Positions 16,281 through 24,894 of a DNA stretch of 64,000 nucleotides are shown here, piece by piece (positions within the stretch are counted from its first letter, which is position 1; each line of letters begins with the position of its first letter). Origin of the DNA: Yinghuangia sp045039925 (GTDB lineage: Bacteria > Actinomycetota > Actinomycetes > Streptomycetales > Streptomycetaceae); NCBI GenBank assembly GCA_045039925.1, contig CP108400.1, positions 2,356,001 to 2,420,000 of the forward strand. The letters are read 5' to 3'. The notes beneath the pieces were generated by a model, which made no database searches, was not told the DNA's origin, and saw nothing but the letters and a program-made list of their open reading frames with translations. Position numbers and translations under genes: made by a program.

Positions 16281-17261
16281 GTGACCGGAACGACCAGGCT
16301 CAACGTGCGCGGACACCTGCCCGAGGGCTACATGGCCGAGGCGCTGCGGCGCGATGTCTCCCTCGGGCTGACCGCGCAGCCGAAGTGGCTGCCGCCCAAA
16401 TGGTTCTACGACGGGCGCGGCAGCGAGCTGTTCGAGGAGATCACCCGTCTCGAGGAGTACTACCCGACACGCGCCGAGCGCGAGATCCTGCACCGCCACG
16501 CCGTCGACGTCGCGGCCACGCTGCCCGCGCACACGCTCGTCGAACTCGGCTCCGGCTCCTCGGAGAAGACCCGCCTGCTGCTCGACGCGCTGCGCGACCT
16601 GGGCACGTTGGAGCGGTACGTGCCGGTCGACGTGAGCGAGCCGGCGCTGCGCGCGGCCGGCGAGGCGCTGCTCGCGGACTACCCCGGACTCACGGTGGAC
16701 GCGGTGGTGTCCGACTTCGACGCGCACCTGGGCATCCCGGAGGAGCCCGGGCCCCGGCTGGTGGCGTTCCTCGGCGGCACGCTCGGCAACCTCACCCCGG
16801 ACGAGCGCGCGGCGTTCCTCGCCGACGTACGCGCCCAACTGCGGCCGGGCGACGGCCTGCTGCTGGGCGCCGACCTGGTCAAGGACACCGGCGTGCTGGT
16901 CCGGGCGTACGACGACGCGCAGGGCGTCACCGCCGCGTTCAACCGCAACGTGCTGCGCGTCGTGAACCGCGAGCTCGACGCGGACTTCGACGTCGAGCGC
17001 TTCGAGCACGTCGCCGTGTGGAACGACCGGGAGGAATGGATCGAGATGCGGCTGCGCTCGCGCGGCGCGCAGACCGTGAAGGTGCGCGACCTCGACCTGG
17101 TGGTGGAGTTCGCGGACGGCGAGGAGATGCGCACCGAGATCTCCGCGAAGTTCCGGGCGTCGGGGCTGGCGACGGAGCTGGAGCGCGCGGGCTTCTCGGT
17201 GGCGCGCTGGTGGACGGACACCGGGAACCGGTTCGGCCTGGCCCTCGCGATCCCCGTGTGA
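16281..17261 (+). CDS. egtD: Histidine N-alpha-methyltransferase (EgtD)
   Basis: EgtD trimethylates histidine with S-adenosylmethionine to give hercynine, the first committed step. The 326-residue protein carries PKWLPPKWFYDGRGSELFEEI near the N-terminus, typical of the family. The SAM-binding LVELGSGSSEKTRLLL follows, then VPVDVSEPALR and FLGGTLGNLTPDERAAFL. The GTG start lies 7 bp after egtC. The operon ends here with a strong hairpin. The PLP-dependent lyase egtE, which releases ergothioneine, is not in the window, as is common in streptomycetes where another lyase is presumed. Confidence 0.96.
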   Translation: MTGTTRLNVRGHLPEGYMAEALRRDVSLGLTAQPKWLPPKWFYDGRGSELFEEITRLEEYYPTRAEREILHRHAVDVAATLPAHTLVELGSGSSEKTRLLLDALRDLGTLERYVPVDVSEPALRAAGEALLADYPGLTVDAVVSDFDAHLGIPEEPGPRLVAFLGGTLGNLTPDERAAFLADVRAQLRPGDGLLLGADLVKDTGVLVRAYDDAQGVTAAFNRNVLRVVNRELDADFDVERFEHVAVWNDREEWIEMRLRSRGAQTVKVRDLDLVVEFADGEEMRTEISAKFRASGLATELERAGFSVARWWTDTGNRFGLALAIPV

Positions 17262-17295
17262 CGCACCCCCGGCAGCGCCGCGCGGAGCCCGCGAC

Positions 17296-17331
17296 GGGCC
17301 GGCGGACCGGCGGCGGCCGGTCCGCCGGCCC
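17296..17331. terminator. Bidirectional terminator between egtD and the glycosyltransferase
   Basis: A perfect 15-bp stem (GGGCCGGCGGACCGG with its complement) and a CGGCGG loop sit 35 bp after egtD and 31 bp after the convergent glycosyltransferase stop. It is well placed to end both transcripts. Confidence 0.88.
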
Positions 17332-17361
17332 GTGCCGCCGGTCGGATCCGCGGGGACGCCG

Positions 17362-19212
17362 TCAGCAGAACTTCCGTTCCGCGGCGAAGGGATCGCGCGG
17401 GATGCGGAGCTTCGTGCGGTCGTACGCCCCGGTCAGGTTGTCGACGAAGCGCGACAGGCTCATGGGCTCGCGCACCGAGTCCAGGAGTTCCTCGAGGTCG
17501 CCGCATCCCAGGGCGCGGCGGGCGGCGGCCAGCGCCTCCGCGGTCACTCCCGGCATCTCGGGCACGTAGGTGACCGACGGGTCGAGCTCCAAAGCGAGCA
17601 GCCACACCTCGTCCAGCGGCTTCTGGTGGCCGGGCCAGAGTTTGCCGGGGGCGGGCTCCATGTGCGCGCCGACGGTGTTGGCGAGCCCCCAGAACTCGAC
17701 GATGTACTCGTCGAGCGGCACCACCGCGCCCGCGACGCCGAGGAATCCGCCCGGGAAGGAGATCCGGGCGTCCCCGTGCACAGGTGCCAGCGGCAGCAGC
17801 AGCGGCGGTCCCCCGACGGGGTCGAGGCGGACGAGCACCGGGCGGTCCGCGGCGAGGCCCGCGTCCACCGCCGCCTTCAGGCCCGGGAAGGCGATGGTCC
17901 ACCGGTTCGTGCGGTCCGCGTTCTCGGACCCGGTGATCTCGATGTCGCTGATCCGCACGCGGGCGGTCAGATCGGGGTTGGCGGCCTTGTGCGCGCCGTC
18001 GTTCCACGGCCCGGCGACGGCCACCGCCCAGACCGCGGTGCCGGCGGCGACGGCCCCGAGGCGCACGGTCGCGGGCAGGAGCAGGCCGGGGAGCAGCGCG
18101 AGGAAGAGCGCGGGCAGGAGCATGCGGCCCTGCATGTAGTCGCCGCCGACGCGGACCACGTACGCCGCGGAGACGAGGGCCGCGGCGATCGGGGTGAGGA
18201 CGACGGCGAGGCGGCGGCGGTCGGTGCGTACGCGGGGCACCGCCCACGCCACGAGGAGGATCGCGAACAGCGCGGCCGGGACGTACAGCGCCACCGGGTC
18301 GACGAGGTCCCACGCGTAGCGCAGTCCGCGGTCGGTGTTGTCCTCCCCCGCCTCCTTGGTCAGCGCGGGGAGGGGCACCAACAGGCCGTAGTAGCCCGCC
18401 CGGAAGACCTCGTACGCCAGCGGCAGCGCGGCCGCGGCGGCCGCGTACCCGGTGGTCCGCCGCACCGACGGCCTCAGCAGCGGCCACAGTCCGGCGCAGA
18501 AGACCGCGCCGATCACCGCGAAGTCGGGACGGACCAGGAAGCCGAGCCCGAACCACACCGCGTGCCAGGCCTGTCCGCGGGCGTCGGGCCGCAGGTAGGA
18601 CCGCACCAGCAGCCACCAGCTCGCGCCCAGCCAGCAGGTCCCGAGCCCGGTGTCCAGTCCCGCCGTGGCGAACTCCCAGTACACGGGCAGTCCGAGGAGG
18701 ACGAGCACCCCGGCGGGGACGAGTCGGCGCGGCCCGCCGCGCAGGTGCAGCCTGCGGGTGGCGTCCAGGCCGAGGGCCACCCCGGCGGTGGTCAGCAGCA
18801 GCCCGGTCACGACCGCGGCGAATCCGATGTCCCCCGGGGTGACGGCGCCGACCAGCACGAGGAGCCACTGCCACAGCGTGCTGGTGTTGGCCTCCACGCG
18901 TTCGCCGGTGTTCACCACGGGGCCGTTGCCCGCAAGGATCTGCCGGACGGTGCGCAGGAAGATCGCTCCGTCGTCGGTCAGCGCCCGGTCGCGCCAGCCG
19001 AGCACCGCGACGACCAGCGTGGGCAGGGCCACCGCCGCGGCGTTCCAGGCCCTGGTCATGCGGTCCCCGGGGTCCGGCGCGGCCTGTGGCGGGGATTCGC
19101 GCGACGCGTCGTGCGGTGCCTCCGCCGCCGTGCGCGCGGCCTCGGCATCGGGGTTCGCGGGCGCGTCGACGGCTTCCTCAGGCCGGGCTGCCGACCTGGA
19201 ACTGACGGTCAC
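17362..19212 (-). CDS. GT-C-type membrane glycosyltransferase, AftB-like
   Basis: The 616-residue protein has a disordered Ala/Pro-rich N-terminus (about 50 residues), then about ten hydrophobic segments and a soluble C-terminal domain. The first loop carries DRALTDDGAIFLRTVRQILA and GNGPVVNTGERVEANTSTLW. In the AftB arabinofuranosyltransferase family the Asp pair of this loop is catalytic and the donor is a polyprenyl-phosphate sugar. AftB acts on arabinan in mycobacteria, which streptomycetes lack, so here it more likely modifies another surface glycan or glycoprotein. The GTG start has an AGAAGGAA site. About 200 bp separate it from the sigma-factor operon upstream; a hairpin follows its stop. 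Confidence 0.75.
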   Translation of the reverse strand: MTVSSRSAARPEEAVDAPANPDAEAARTAAEAPHDASRESPPQAAPDPGDRMTRAWNAAAVALPTLVVAVLGWRDRALTDDGAIFLRTVRQILAGNGPVVNTGERVEANTSTLWQWLLVLVGAVTPGDIGFAAVVTGLLLTTAGVALGLDATRRLHLRGGPRRLVPAGVLVLLGLPVYWEFATAGLDTGLGTCWLGASWWLLVRSYLRPDARGQAWHAVWFGLGFLVRPDFAVIGAVFCAGLWPLLRPSVRRTTGYAAAAAALPLAYEVFRAGYYGLLVPLPALTKEAGEDNTDRGLRYAWDLVDPVALYVPAALFAILLVAWAVPRVRTDRRRLAVVLTPIAAALVSAAYVVRVGGDYMQGRMLLPALFLALLPGLLLPATVRLGAVAAGTAVWAVAVAGPWNDGAHKAANPDLTARVRISDIEITGSENADRTNRWTIAFPGLKAAVDAGLAADRPVLVRLDPVGGPPLLLPLAPVHGDARISFPGGFLGVAGAVVPLDEYIVEFWGLANTVGAHMEPAPGKLWPGHQKPLDEVWLLALELDPSVTYVPEMPGVTAEALAAARRALGCGDLEELLDSVREPMSLSRFVDNLTGAYDRTKLRIPRDPFAAERKFC

Positions 19213-19412
19213 GAATCATTTCCTTCTGGGTGTTTCGGGCAGCAGGGAGCTGCGTCGGGCCGTGCCGGGACGCGGCCCGACCGGCAACTGCCGGACCGTG
19301 CCCTGTGTGGGTGTACGTGATGCGCCGCTTGGGCCGAGTGGGGTTGCCGGGTGCGGCTGGGTGCAACGGAGTGCGGGAAGTGCCGTCGACTGCCGTGGAC
19401 CTGCCGTAAGGG

Positions 19413-20642
19413 TCAGGCGTCCCAGGCCGGTGAGACCGCGATCGCCTCCAGTTGCTCGCGCGTCAGGTCGCCGCCCTGCGTTTTCACGACGTTCGCGTCC
19501 TTCGGGTCCACCACCCCCGAGTCGAGGCGGATCTCCAGGCCGTCCGGGTGGCGCACGGTCAGGATCTGCACGATGGAGACCCCGTCCTCGACGACGTACG
19601 TCTCGGCCTTCGCGGGCAGGCCGCTCTCGGTGCGGCCGACTTCGCACCCGCCCCGCTCGCAGACCAGCGGCGCGTCCTCGGCCACCTGCTTCAGATGGAT
19701 CCGGACTCTCGTGATGCCCGTGTCGAGCCTGACCAGCACGTCCGCGGCGGTCGGCTCGGCAGTCAGCCATGACATGTTCGCGCCGGGAATCCCCGTCCGG
19801 ATGATCTCGGGCAGGATTCCCGGCATCAGCGCGGCGTGGGGCGTGAGTGCGGAGCGGATGTCGTCCCAGGCCCAGCTGGCGGCCGCGTTCACGATTTCCG
19901 CCAGGCTCAGGACCGGAGCCGCGGCGTCACCGGGAATCAGGTTGGTCGCCCGGATCACGGTGCGGGTGTTGTCGGGCCGCAGGTGCATCGCCGACCAGGT
20001 CGTCATCGGCGGCGACGGCGCGTGCGTCATCACGGAGCTGCCGTCCTCGCCGACGGTGACCTCGCAACTGAAGTCCGGGCAGAAGACGTCCTTGGCCGCG
20101 TCGGGGCCGCCGTCGGGTTGGCTGATGGAGACCTCGACGCGGGAAAGGCCGAGCGCGTTGCGGAAGTCCGCGGCGACATGCGCTTCGCCGCGCAGCACCA
20201 GGGGGCCGGAGCCGGCGAACGACGCCTCGCCGTTCGACACCGTGCCGTCGGGCGGCAGGGCCGCGGTGAGGTTGTCGAGCAGGTCTCCGTTCCAGGTCTT
20301 CCGCAGGTCGACGGGCCGGATCGCGGCCGGCGCGGAATCCTCGCCACCGCCGAAGAACCGTGTGCCGCCGGACGCCGCACTCACCAGCAGGCTGCCCACA
20401 CAGAGCACCACGGCCAGCGCGCCGGACCAGCGCATTACGTTCACGCGCCGTTGTCGGCGCCCGCGTTCGATCGCCCGCTGTACGAGGTCGGGGCTGGGGC
20501 CGCGGAATTCGTCCACGACCGCGCGCATGACCTCGGGCAGTTCGCGCTCGAAGCGGTCCTCGCCGGTCAAATCGTCGGTGCCCTTCCACTCGAAGGCGTC
20601 GCCCCCCTTGCGGGGCGGCGGCATTTTGGGGTCGGTCAGCAC
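19413..20642 (-). CDS. Single-pass membrane protein, probable partner of the SigE-family sigma factor
   Basis: The 409-residue protein has an acidic cytoplasmic N-terminus of about 65 residues, one membrane segment (MRWSGALAVVLCVGSLLVSAAS) and a large extracytoplasmic domain with no motif I recognise. Its GTG start overlaps the sigma-factor stop by 7 nt (GTGCTGA), so the two are translationally coupled. This layout is what is expected of a sigma-associated anti-sigma or sensor protein, but no ZAS zinc motif is visible and the role is inferred from position. A longer open frame to 21002 is only a shadow of the sigma gene. Confidence 0.7.
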   Translation of the reverse strand: MLTDPKMPPPRKGGDAFEWKGTDDLTGEDRFERELPEVMRAVVDEFRGPSPDLVQRAIERGRRQRRVNVMRWSGALAVVLCVGSLLVSAASGGTRFFGGGEDSAPAAIRPVDLRKTWNGDLLDNLTAALPPDGTVSNGEASFAGSGPLVLRGEAHVAADFRNALGLSRVEVSISQPDGGPDAAKDVFCPDFSCEVTVGEDGSSVMTHAPSPPMTTWSAMHLRPDNTRTVIRATNLIPGDAAAPVLSLAEIVNAAASWAWDDIRSALTPHAALMPGILPEIIRTGIPGANMSWLTAEPTAADVLVRLDTGITRVRIHLKQVAEDAPLVCERGGCEVGRTESGLPAKAETYVVEDGVSIVQILTVRHPDGLEIRLDSGVVDPKDANVVKTQGGDLTREQLEAIAVSPAWDA

Positions 20643-21145
20643 GAGGCCGCCAGCAGTTCGAGGTCGGCGCCGAGCACCCGCCGCAGCCGGTCGAGCGCGC
20701 GCTTCGACCGGGTGCGGACGGCGCCCGGTCTGATCCGCAGGATCTCGGCCGTCTCCTCGACGGAGCGGTCCTCCCAGTAGCGCAGCACGAGGACCGCGCG
20801 GTCCTGCGGCGACAACCGGGACAGCCCCGCCATCAGCGTGACGCGGAGGTCTATGTCGCCCGACGTGTGCACCGCGGTGTCCGGCACCGAGTCGTCCGGC
20901 CGCTCCGAGGACCGCCTGAGCCGCTGCGCGGAGACGAACGTCCGGACGAGGGTCGTGTGGGCGTACGCGACGGGCGACTCCATCACGCTCACCCGGCGCC
21001 ACTTGCGGAAGAGCTTGCCGAGGGTGTCCTGCACCAGGTCCTCGGCCAGGTGCCAGTCACCCGTGAGAAGGCACGCGGTGCGCAGCAGCTGGCCGCTGCG
21101 CGCGTGCGCGAAGTCCTCGAAGTCGCCCACCATGCCCCCCGCCAT
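20636..21145 (-). CDS. SigE-family ECF-like RNA polymerase sigma factor
   Basis: This 169-residue factor has region 2 (DFEDFAHARSGQLLRTACLL, LAEDLVQDTLGKLFRKWRRV) and region 4 (LSRLSPQDRAVLVLRYWEDRS, then VEETAEILRIRPGAVRTRSK). The pattern matches the SigE-family group (TIGR02983) abundant in streptomycetes, not the classical stress factor SigE. Starts at 21145 and 21133 are both plausible. It is followed with 7-nt overlap by a membrane protein. A 13-bp palindrome with flanking TAACG/CGTTA arms lies 47 bp upstream and may be its own promoter or operator. Confidence 0.92.
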   Translation of the reverse strand: MAGGMVGDFEDFAHARSGQLLRTACLLTGDWHLAEDLVQDTLGKLFRKWRRVSVMESPVAYAHTTLVRTFVSAQRLRRSSERPDDSVPDTAVHTSGDIDLRVTLMAGLSRLSPQDRAVLVLRYWEDRSVEETAEILRIRPGAVRTRSKRALDRLRRVLGADLELLAASC

Positions 21146-21182
21146 GGAACCTCCGCGCGTCGACGTCTCCGAGTTATGCGAT

Positions 21183-21209
21183 TAACGCCTCCAACCATTG
21201 GTTGCGTTA
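21183..21209. promoter_or_regulatory. Nested palindrome upstream of the sigma-factor gene
   Basis: CAACCATTGGTTG (21192-21204) is a palindrome about a central base and is flanked by TAACG on the left and CGTTA on the right. Read toward the sigma gene it contains a CAACC-like element about 15 bases before a CGTTA element, which resembles an ECF promoter. Confidence 0.4.
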
Positions 21210-21357
21210 CCGGCGTGCGCGATTTGGCTGCCGAATCGGTTCTGAAGCGGCGCGGGCCCGGCAAGAATCGGCAAGATCCGGCGGGCGGCCACGGGGAGAC
21301 TGCGGGACGACTGCGGCGGGCGTTGCGGCGCGTGTGCGGCGGCAATTGCGGGCGCGC

Positions 21358-21404
21358 GGAGTCCGCGGCAGCGGCGCCCCGGAGGGGCCGATGCCGCGGA
21401 CTCC
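21358..21404. terminator. Terminator of the carotenoid-oxygenase operon
   Basis: A perfect 13-bp outer stem (GGAGTCCGCGGCA and its complement) encloses an inner GCCCC-GGA-GGGGC hairpin. It starts 6 bp after the last stop codon of the operon. It is the strongest hairpin near this end and should close the five-gene transcript. Confidence 0.85.
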
Positions 21405-21410
21405 GCGCTG

Positions 21411-22445
21411 TCAGTCGGTGCCGGAGGCGGCTGTCGTCCGCGCGCCGCCGGTCGCCCCGGGAACGTCTCCGGGGGCTTCCTCCCGGACCGCCTCCCGGGC
21501 CGCGGCGAGGGTCGCGGCACCGCCGGGGTCGGCGTCGGTCGACGACGGCACGAGGACGAGTTCGTCGACGCCCGCCGCCGCGTAGGCGGCCATCCGCGCG
21601 GCCGGTTCGGCGGTCACGGCCACGACGTCGACGACCTCCGGCGGAATCGCCGCCAGCAGGTCGCGGGGGTGGGGCCAGGTGCGGGCGTACGCGACCACGT
21701 CCCCGAAACCGGCGCGCGCGAACATGTCGGCGTAGCCGGGGGCCGCGAGGTAGGACACCAGTCCGCGGCGCAGTTGCTCCACCCCGGGACCGGCGCCGCC
21801 GCCGAGCGCCGCGCACGCCCACAGCGCCACCGTCGGCCGCGGGCGGCCCGCCGCGTGCGCCGCCTTCTCCAGGTCCGCCACCAGGTCCGCGGCGGTCTCC
21901 GGCGACACGAGGTTGAGCACCAGCCGGTCGGCGTGCCGGGCCGCGGTACGCAGCGCCGCCGGGCCGAACGCCGCGACCGTGAGTGGTCCGGGGACGGACG
22001 GCAGGCGCAGCCGGTACCCGCTGCTGCGCACCACCTCGCCGACGCCGTCGGACCGGCCGCCCGCGAGCAGCGTGCGCACCGCCCGCGCCGAGTCCTCCAG
22101 CGCGCGGGCCGCGCGGGCGCGCGAGCGGCCGTGCCAGTCCTCGACCACGACGGTCGAGGACGTGCCGAGCGCGACGGCGACCCGGCGGCCCGTCAGATCG
22201 GCGACGGACGCGGCCCCGGCGGCGATCATCGCGGGGTCCCGCACGGTGACCGCGAGCGGGCCGAGGACCAGCGGGATGCGCGTGGTGCGGGCCGCGACCG
22301 CCATCGCGAGGGCGAAGGCGTCGTACGTCGCCATCTCGCCGATCCACAGCTCCTCGTAGCCCAGCCGGTCGGCCGCCTCCGCGGTGCGCAGCGCCTCCTG
22401 CGGCGGCCGGTCCTGCCAGAGCCCGAGGGAGACCGAGAGCCTCAC
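21411..22445 (-). CDS. LLM-class flavin-dependent oxidoreductase
   Basis: The 344-residue protein has the TIM-barrel luciferase-like pattern: VSLGLWQDRPPQEALRTAEA, YEELWIGEMATYDAF, RIPLVLGPLAVTVRDP and VADLTGRRVAVALGTSS. LLM enzymes use FMN or, in actinobacteria, often F420; which one is used here cannot be read. It may oxidise or reduce an intermediate of the pathway encoded upstream. The GTG start overlaps the upstream thiolase stop by 4 nt (GTGA). It is the last gene of the operon and is followed by a strong hairpin. The C-terminal ~20 residues are low-complexity and probably disordered. Confidence 0.88.
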   Translation of the reverse strand: MRLSVSLGLWQDRPPQEALRTAEAADRLGYEELWIGEMATYDAFALAMAVAARTTRIPLVLGPLAVTVRDPAMIAAGAASVADLTGRRVAVALGTSSTVVVEDWHGRSRARAARALEDSARAVRTLLAGGRSDGVGEVVRSSGYRLRLPSVPGPLTVAAFGPAALRTAARHADRLVLNLVSPETAADLVADLEKAAHAAGRPRPTVALWACAALGGGAGPGVEQLRRGLVSYLAAPGYADMFARAGFGDVVAYARTWPHPRDLLAAIPPEVVDVVAVTAEPAARMAAYAAAGVDELVLVPSSTDADPGGAATLAAAREAVREEAPGDVPGATGGARTTAASGTD

Positions 22446-23662
22446 GCGACCGCCTCCAGCACCACGGCGCTGCCCAGTCCCGCCGCGCCGCTCACCGCGG
22501 CGACGCCGTAGCGGGCGTGGGATCGGGCGAGTTCGTCCGCGCAGGCGCCGATCAGGATCGCGCCGGTCGCGCCGAAGGCGTGGCCCATGGCGATCGTGCC
22601 GCCGTTGACGTTGAAGCGGTCGTCGCCGAAGCCGAGGTCGCGCTGGATCTTGACGCACAGCGCGGCGAAGGCCTCGGCGTACTCGACGACGCCGATGTCG
22701 CCCAGGCGCACCCCGGCCCGCTCGATGGCGCAGCCGACGGCGGTCTGCCCGGCGACGAGCATGCGCACCGGGTCGGCCCCGGCGGTGGCGGACGCGGCGA
22801 TACGGGCCATCGGGGTGACGCCCAGGCGCTCGGCCTCGCGGGCGGTGCCGATCAGCGCGACGCAGGCGCCGTCGGCGAGCGAGGGCGACGTGCCGCGTGT
22901 GTGCAGGTGCCGGATCTCCTTGAGGTGCGGGAGGTGGCGCAGCGCCAGCGCGTCCTGTCCCTCGCCTCCGAGGTCGGCGAAGGCCGGTTCGAGGGACGCG
23001 AGTTGGTCGAGGGTGACGTCGGGGCGCACGTGCTCGTCGTGCGCCAGCAGCACGGTCCCGTCCGCTGCGGTGACGGGGACGACCGCGTCGGCGAAGCGGC
23101 CTTCGGCCCAGGCGCGGGCCGCGCGCCGCTGGGTGCGCAGGCCGTACTCGTCGAGTTCGCCGCGCTCGCAGCCCTCCTCGGTGGCCACGACGTCGGCGGC
23201 GATCCCCATGTGCACGCTGCCGACGGACTCCACCACCGCGGCGTCCGTCCACAGGGGTCCCTGGTCGGCGAACATCGGTACCCGGGAGCTGGATTCGACG
23301 CCGCCCGCGACGATCAGCCCGGCCTGTCCCGAGCGTACGAGCGCGGCGGCGGTCGCCACGGCGTCGATCCCCGAGGCGCAGAAGCGGTTGACCGTCTGGC
23401 CGGGGACCGTCTCGGGCCACCCCGCGGTGAGCAGGGCGGTGCGGGCGAGGTTGGCGCCCTGCTCGCCGACCTGCCCCGCGCAGCCGAGGACCACGTCGTC
23501 CACCCGGTCCGGGACGAGGCCGGTGCGGTCGACCAGCGCGTCGAGGAGTTGGCGGACGAGGTCGAGCGGCGTCACCGAAGCCAGTCCCCCGCGCGGGGTG
23601 GACTTGCCGCGCGGGGTGCGTACGTACGCCAGCAGGTAGGCGTCGTCGAGTGCTGCCGTCAC
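22442..23662 (-). CDS. Thiolase-family protein with a degenerate active site
   Basis: This 406-residue protein follows the classical thiolase fold. The acyl-accepting cysteine is kept (C95, in VNRFCASGIDAV), as is a GH motif (H361, in NVNGGTIAMGHAFGATG). The second catalytic cysteine, normally in a C-x-GGG-x-G motif near the C-terminus, is replaced by serine (VSGAAGLGSAVV, S391). The NEAFA motif reads AEAFA, and the usual GHP is GHA. A normal Claisen/thiolytic step therefore seems impaired; it may act as an acyl-transferase or an altered lyase. It overlaps its neighbours by 4 nt on both sides. Confidence 0.88.
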   Translation of the reverse strand: MTAALDDAYLLAYVRTPRGKSTPRGGLASVTPLDLVRQLLDALVDRTGLVPDRVDDVVLGCAGQVGEQGANLARTALLTAGWPETVPGQTVNRFCASGIDAVATAAALVRSGQAGLIVAGGVESSSRVPMFADQGPLWTDAAVVESVGSVHMGIAADVVATEEGCERGELDEYGLRTQRRAARAWAEGRFADAVVPVTAADGTVLLAHDEHVRPDVTLDQLASLEPAFADLGGEGQDALALRHLPHLKEIRHLHTRGTSPSLADGACVALIGTAREAERLGVTPMARIAASATAGADPVRMLVAGQTAVGCAIERAGVRLGDIGVVEYAEAFAALCVKIQRDLGFGDDRFNVNGGTIAMGHAFGATGAILIGACADELARSHARYGVAAVSGAAGLGSAVVLEAVA

Positions 23663-24894
23663 GCGGCTCCTCCCCGGGAGATGACGGTGGCGACGGCTGT
23701 CGTGAAGGAGCCGCCGATGTTGAGGGTGAGTGCGGTGCGGGCGTCCTCGACCTGGGTCGGCCCGGCGGTGCCGGCGACCTGGCGGGCCGCGTCGACGGCC
23801 ATGCGTACGCCCGTCGCGCCGACCGGGTGGCCGAGGGCCAGGAGTCCGCCGCCGGGGTTGACGGGCAGTGAGCCGCCCGCGTCAATGACGCCCTCCTCGA
23901 CGATGCGGCCGCCCTCGCCCGGTGCCGCGAGCCCGATGTGCTCGAAGGCGACCAGCGCGCTGATGGTGAAGCAGTCGTGCAGTTCGGCGACGTCGATGTC
24001 CGCGATGCCGCCGATGCCGGCCCTGCGGTAGGCGTCCGAGACCGCGCCCGCGAGGTGCGGGAACAGCACGCCGCCGGGGTCGCGGCGGGCGAGCTTGTCG
24101 GCGAGCAGCAGGCTGTCGGTGCGGTGTCCGAAGCCGCGCAGGCACGGTACGTCGTCGAGTTCGCGGCCCCGGGCGCGCGCCCAGGCGGCGGCGTAGCGCG
24201 GGGACGCGAGCAGGAGCGCGGCCGCGCCGTCGGTGATGCGGCCGCAGTCGGTGCGCCGCAGGCGTCCTTCGACCAGGGGGTTCGCGGTGTCGTCGGGGGT
24301 GAAGGCGGCGGGCTCGAAGTCCCAGTCGCGGGCCTGCGCGTAGGGGTTGCGGCGCGCGTTGGCGAACGCGCCGCGGGCGATGGCGCCGAGGTGGGCGGGG
24401 TCCAGTCCCCAGCGTTCGTCGTACGCATCGGCGACCTCGGCGAACAGCGCGGGCCACGGGAACGTCGCCCCGACCGCCTCGCGTCCGGCCCATGCGGCGC
24501 TGCCGAGGTTGGCGGCGGCTTCGTCGGCCGGGACGTTGCGCATGAGTTCGACGCCCACGACGAGCGCGAGGTCGTAGCGGCCCGCGCCGAGGTCGGCGTC
24601 GGCGGCCAGCAGCGCGGTGCCGCCGGACGCGCACGCCGCCTCGTGGCGCGTGCTGGGCAGGCCGGTGAGGGCGGGTACCGCGCTGACGGTGAGGCCGCCC
24701 AACTGCGACTGGCCGGCGAACAGTTCGCCCGCGTGGTTGCCGATGTGCAGCACCTCGACGTCGGCGGCGTCGACGGACGCGTCGGCGAGAGCGCCCTCTG
24801 CGGCCTCGCGCAGGAGGTCGACGAGGCCGAGGCCTTCCTTGGCCCAGTTGCGGGCGAAGTCCGTCTGGGCACCGCCCAGGATGTACGCGGTCAT
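23659..24894 (-). CDS. SCP-x/lipid-transfer-type thiolase
   Basis: The 411-residue protein belongs to the SCP-x-like thiolase branch. It has the nucleophile C88 (HEAACASGG), the family HDCFT motif (AELHDCFTISALVAFE) and NPGGGLLALGHPVGATG. As in this branch, the classical C-terminal cysteine is absent. Members act on branched or ring-bearing acyl-CoAs, and some (Ltp2-type) are retro-aldolases that need a DUF35 partner. No DUF35 gene is present here. The start overlaps the ligase stop by 4 nt (ATGA) and its own stop overlaps the next thiolase, so the two thiolase-fold proteins should be made in step and may form a complex. Confidence 0.9.
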   Translation of the reverse strand: MTAYILGGAQTDFARNWAKEGLGLVDLLREAAEGALADASVDAADVEVLHIGNHAGELFAGQSQLGGLTVSAVPALTGLPSTRHEAACASGGTALLAADADLGAGRYDLALVVGVELMRNVPADEAAANLGSAAWAGREAVGATFPWPALFAEVADAYDERWGLDPAHLGAIARGAFANARRNPYAQARDWDFEPAAFTPDDTANPLVEGRLRRTDCGRITDGAAALLLASPRYAAAWARARGRELDDVPCLRGFGHRTDSLLLADKLARRDPGGVLFPHLAGAVSDAYRRAGIGGIADIDVAELHDCFTISALVAFEHIGLAAPGEGGRIVEEGVIDAGGSLPVNPGGGLLALGHPVGATGVRMAVDAARQVAGTAGPTQVEDARTALTLNIGGSFTTAVATVISRGGAA

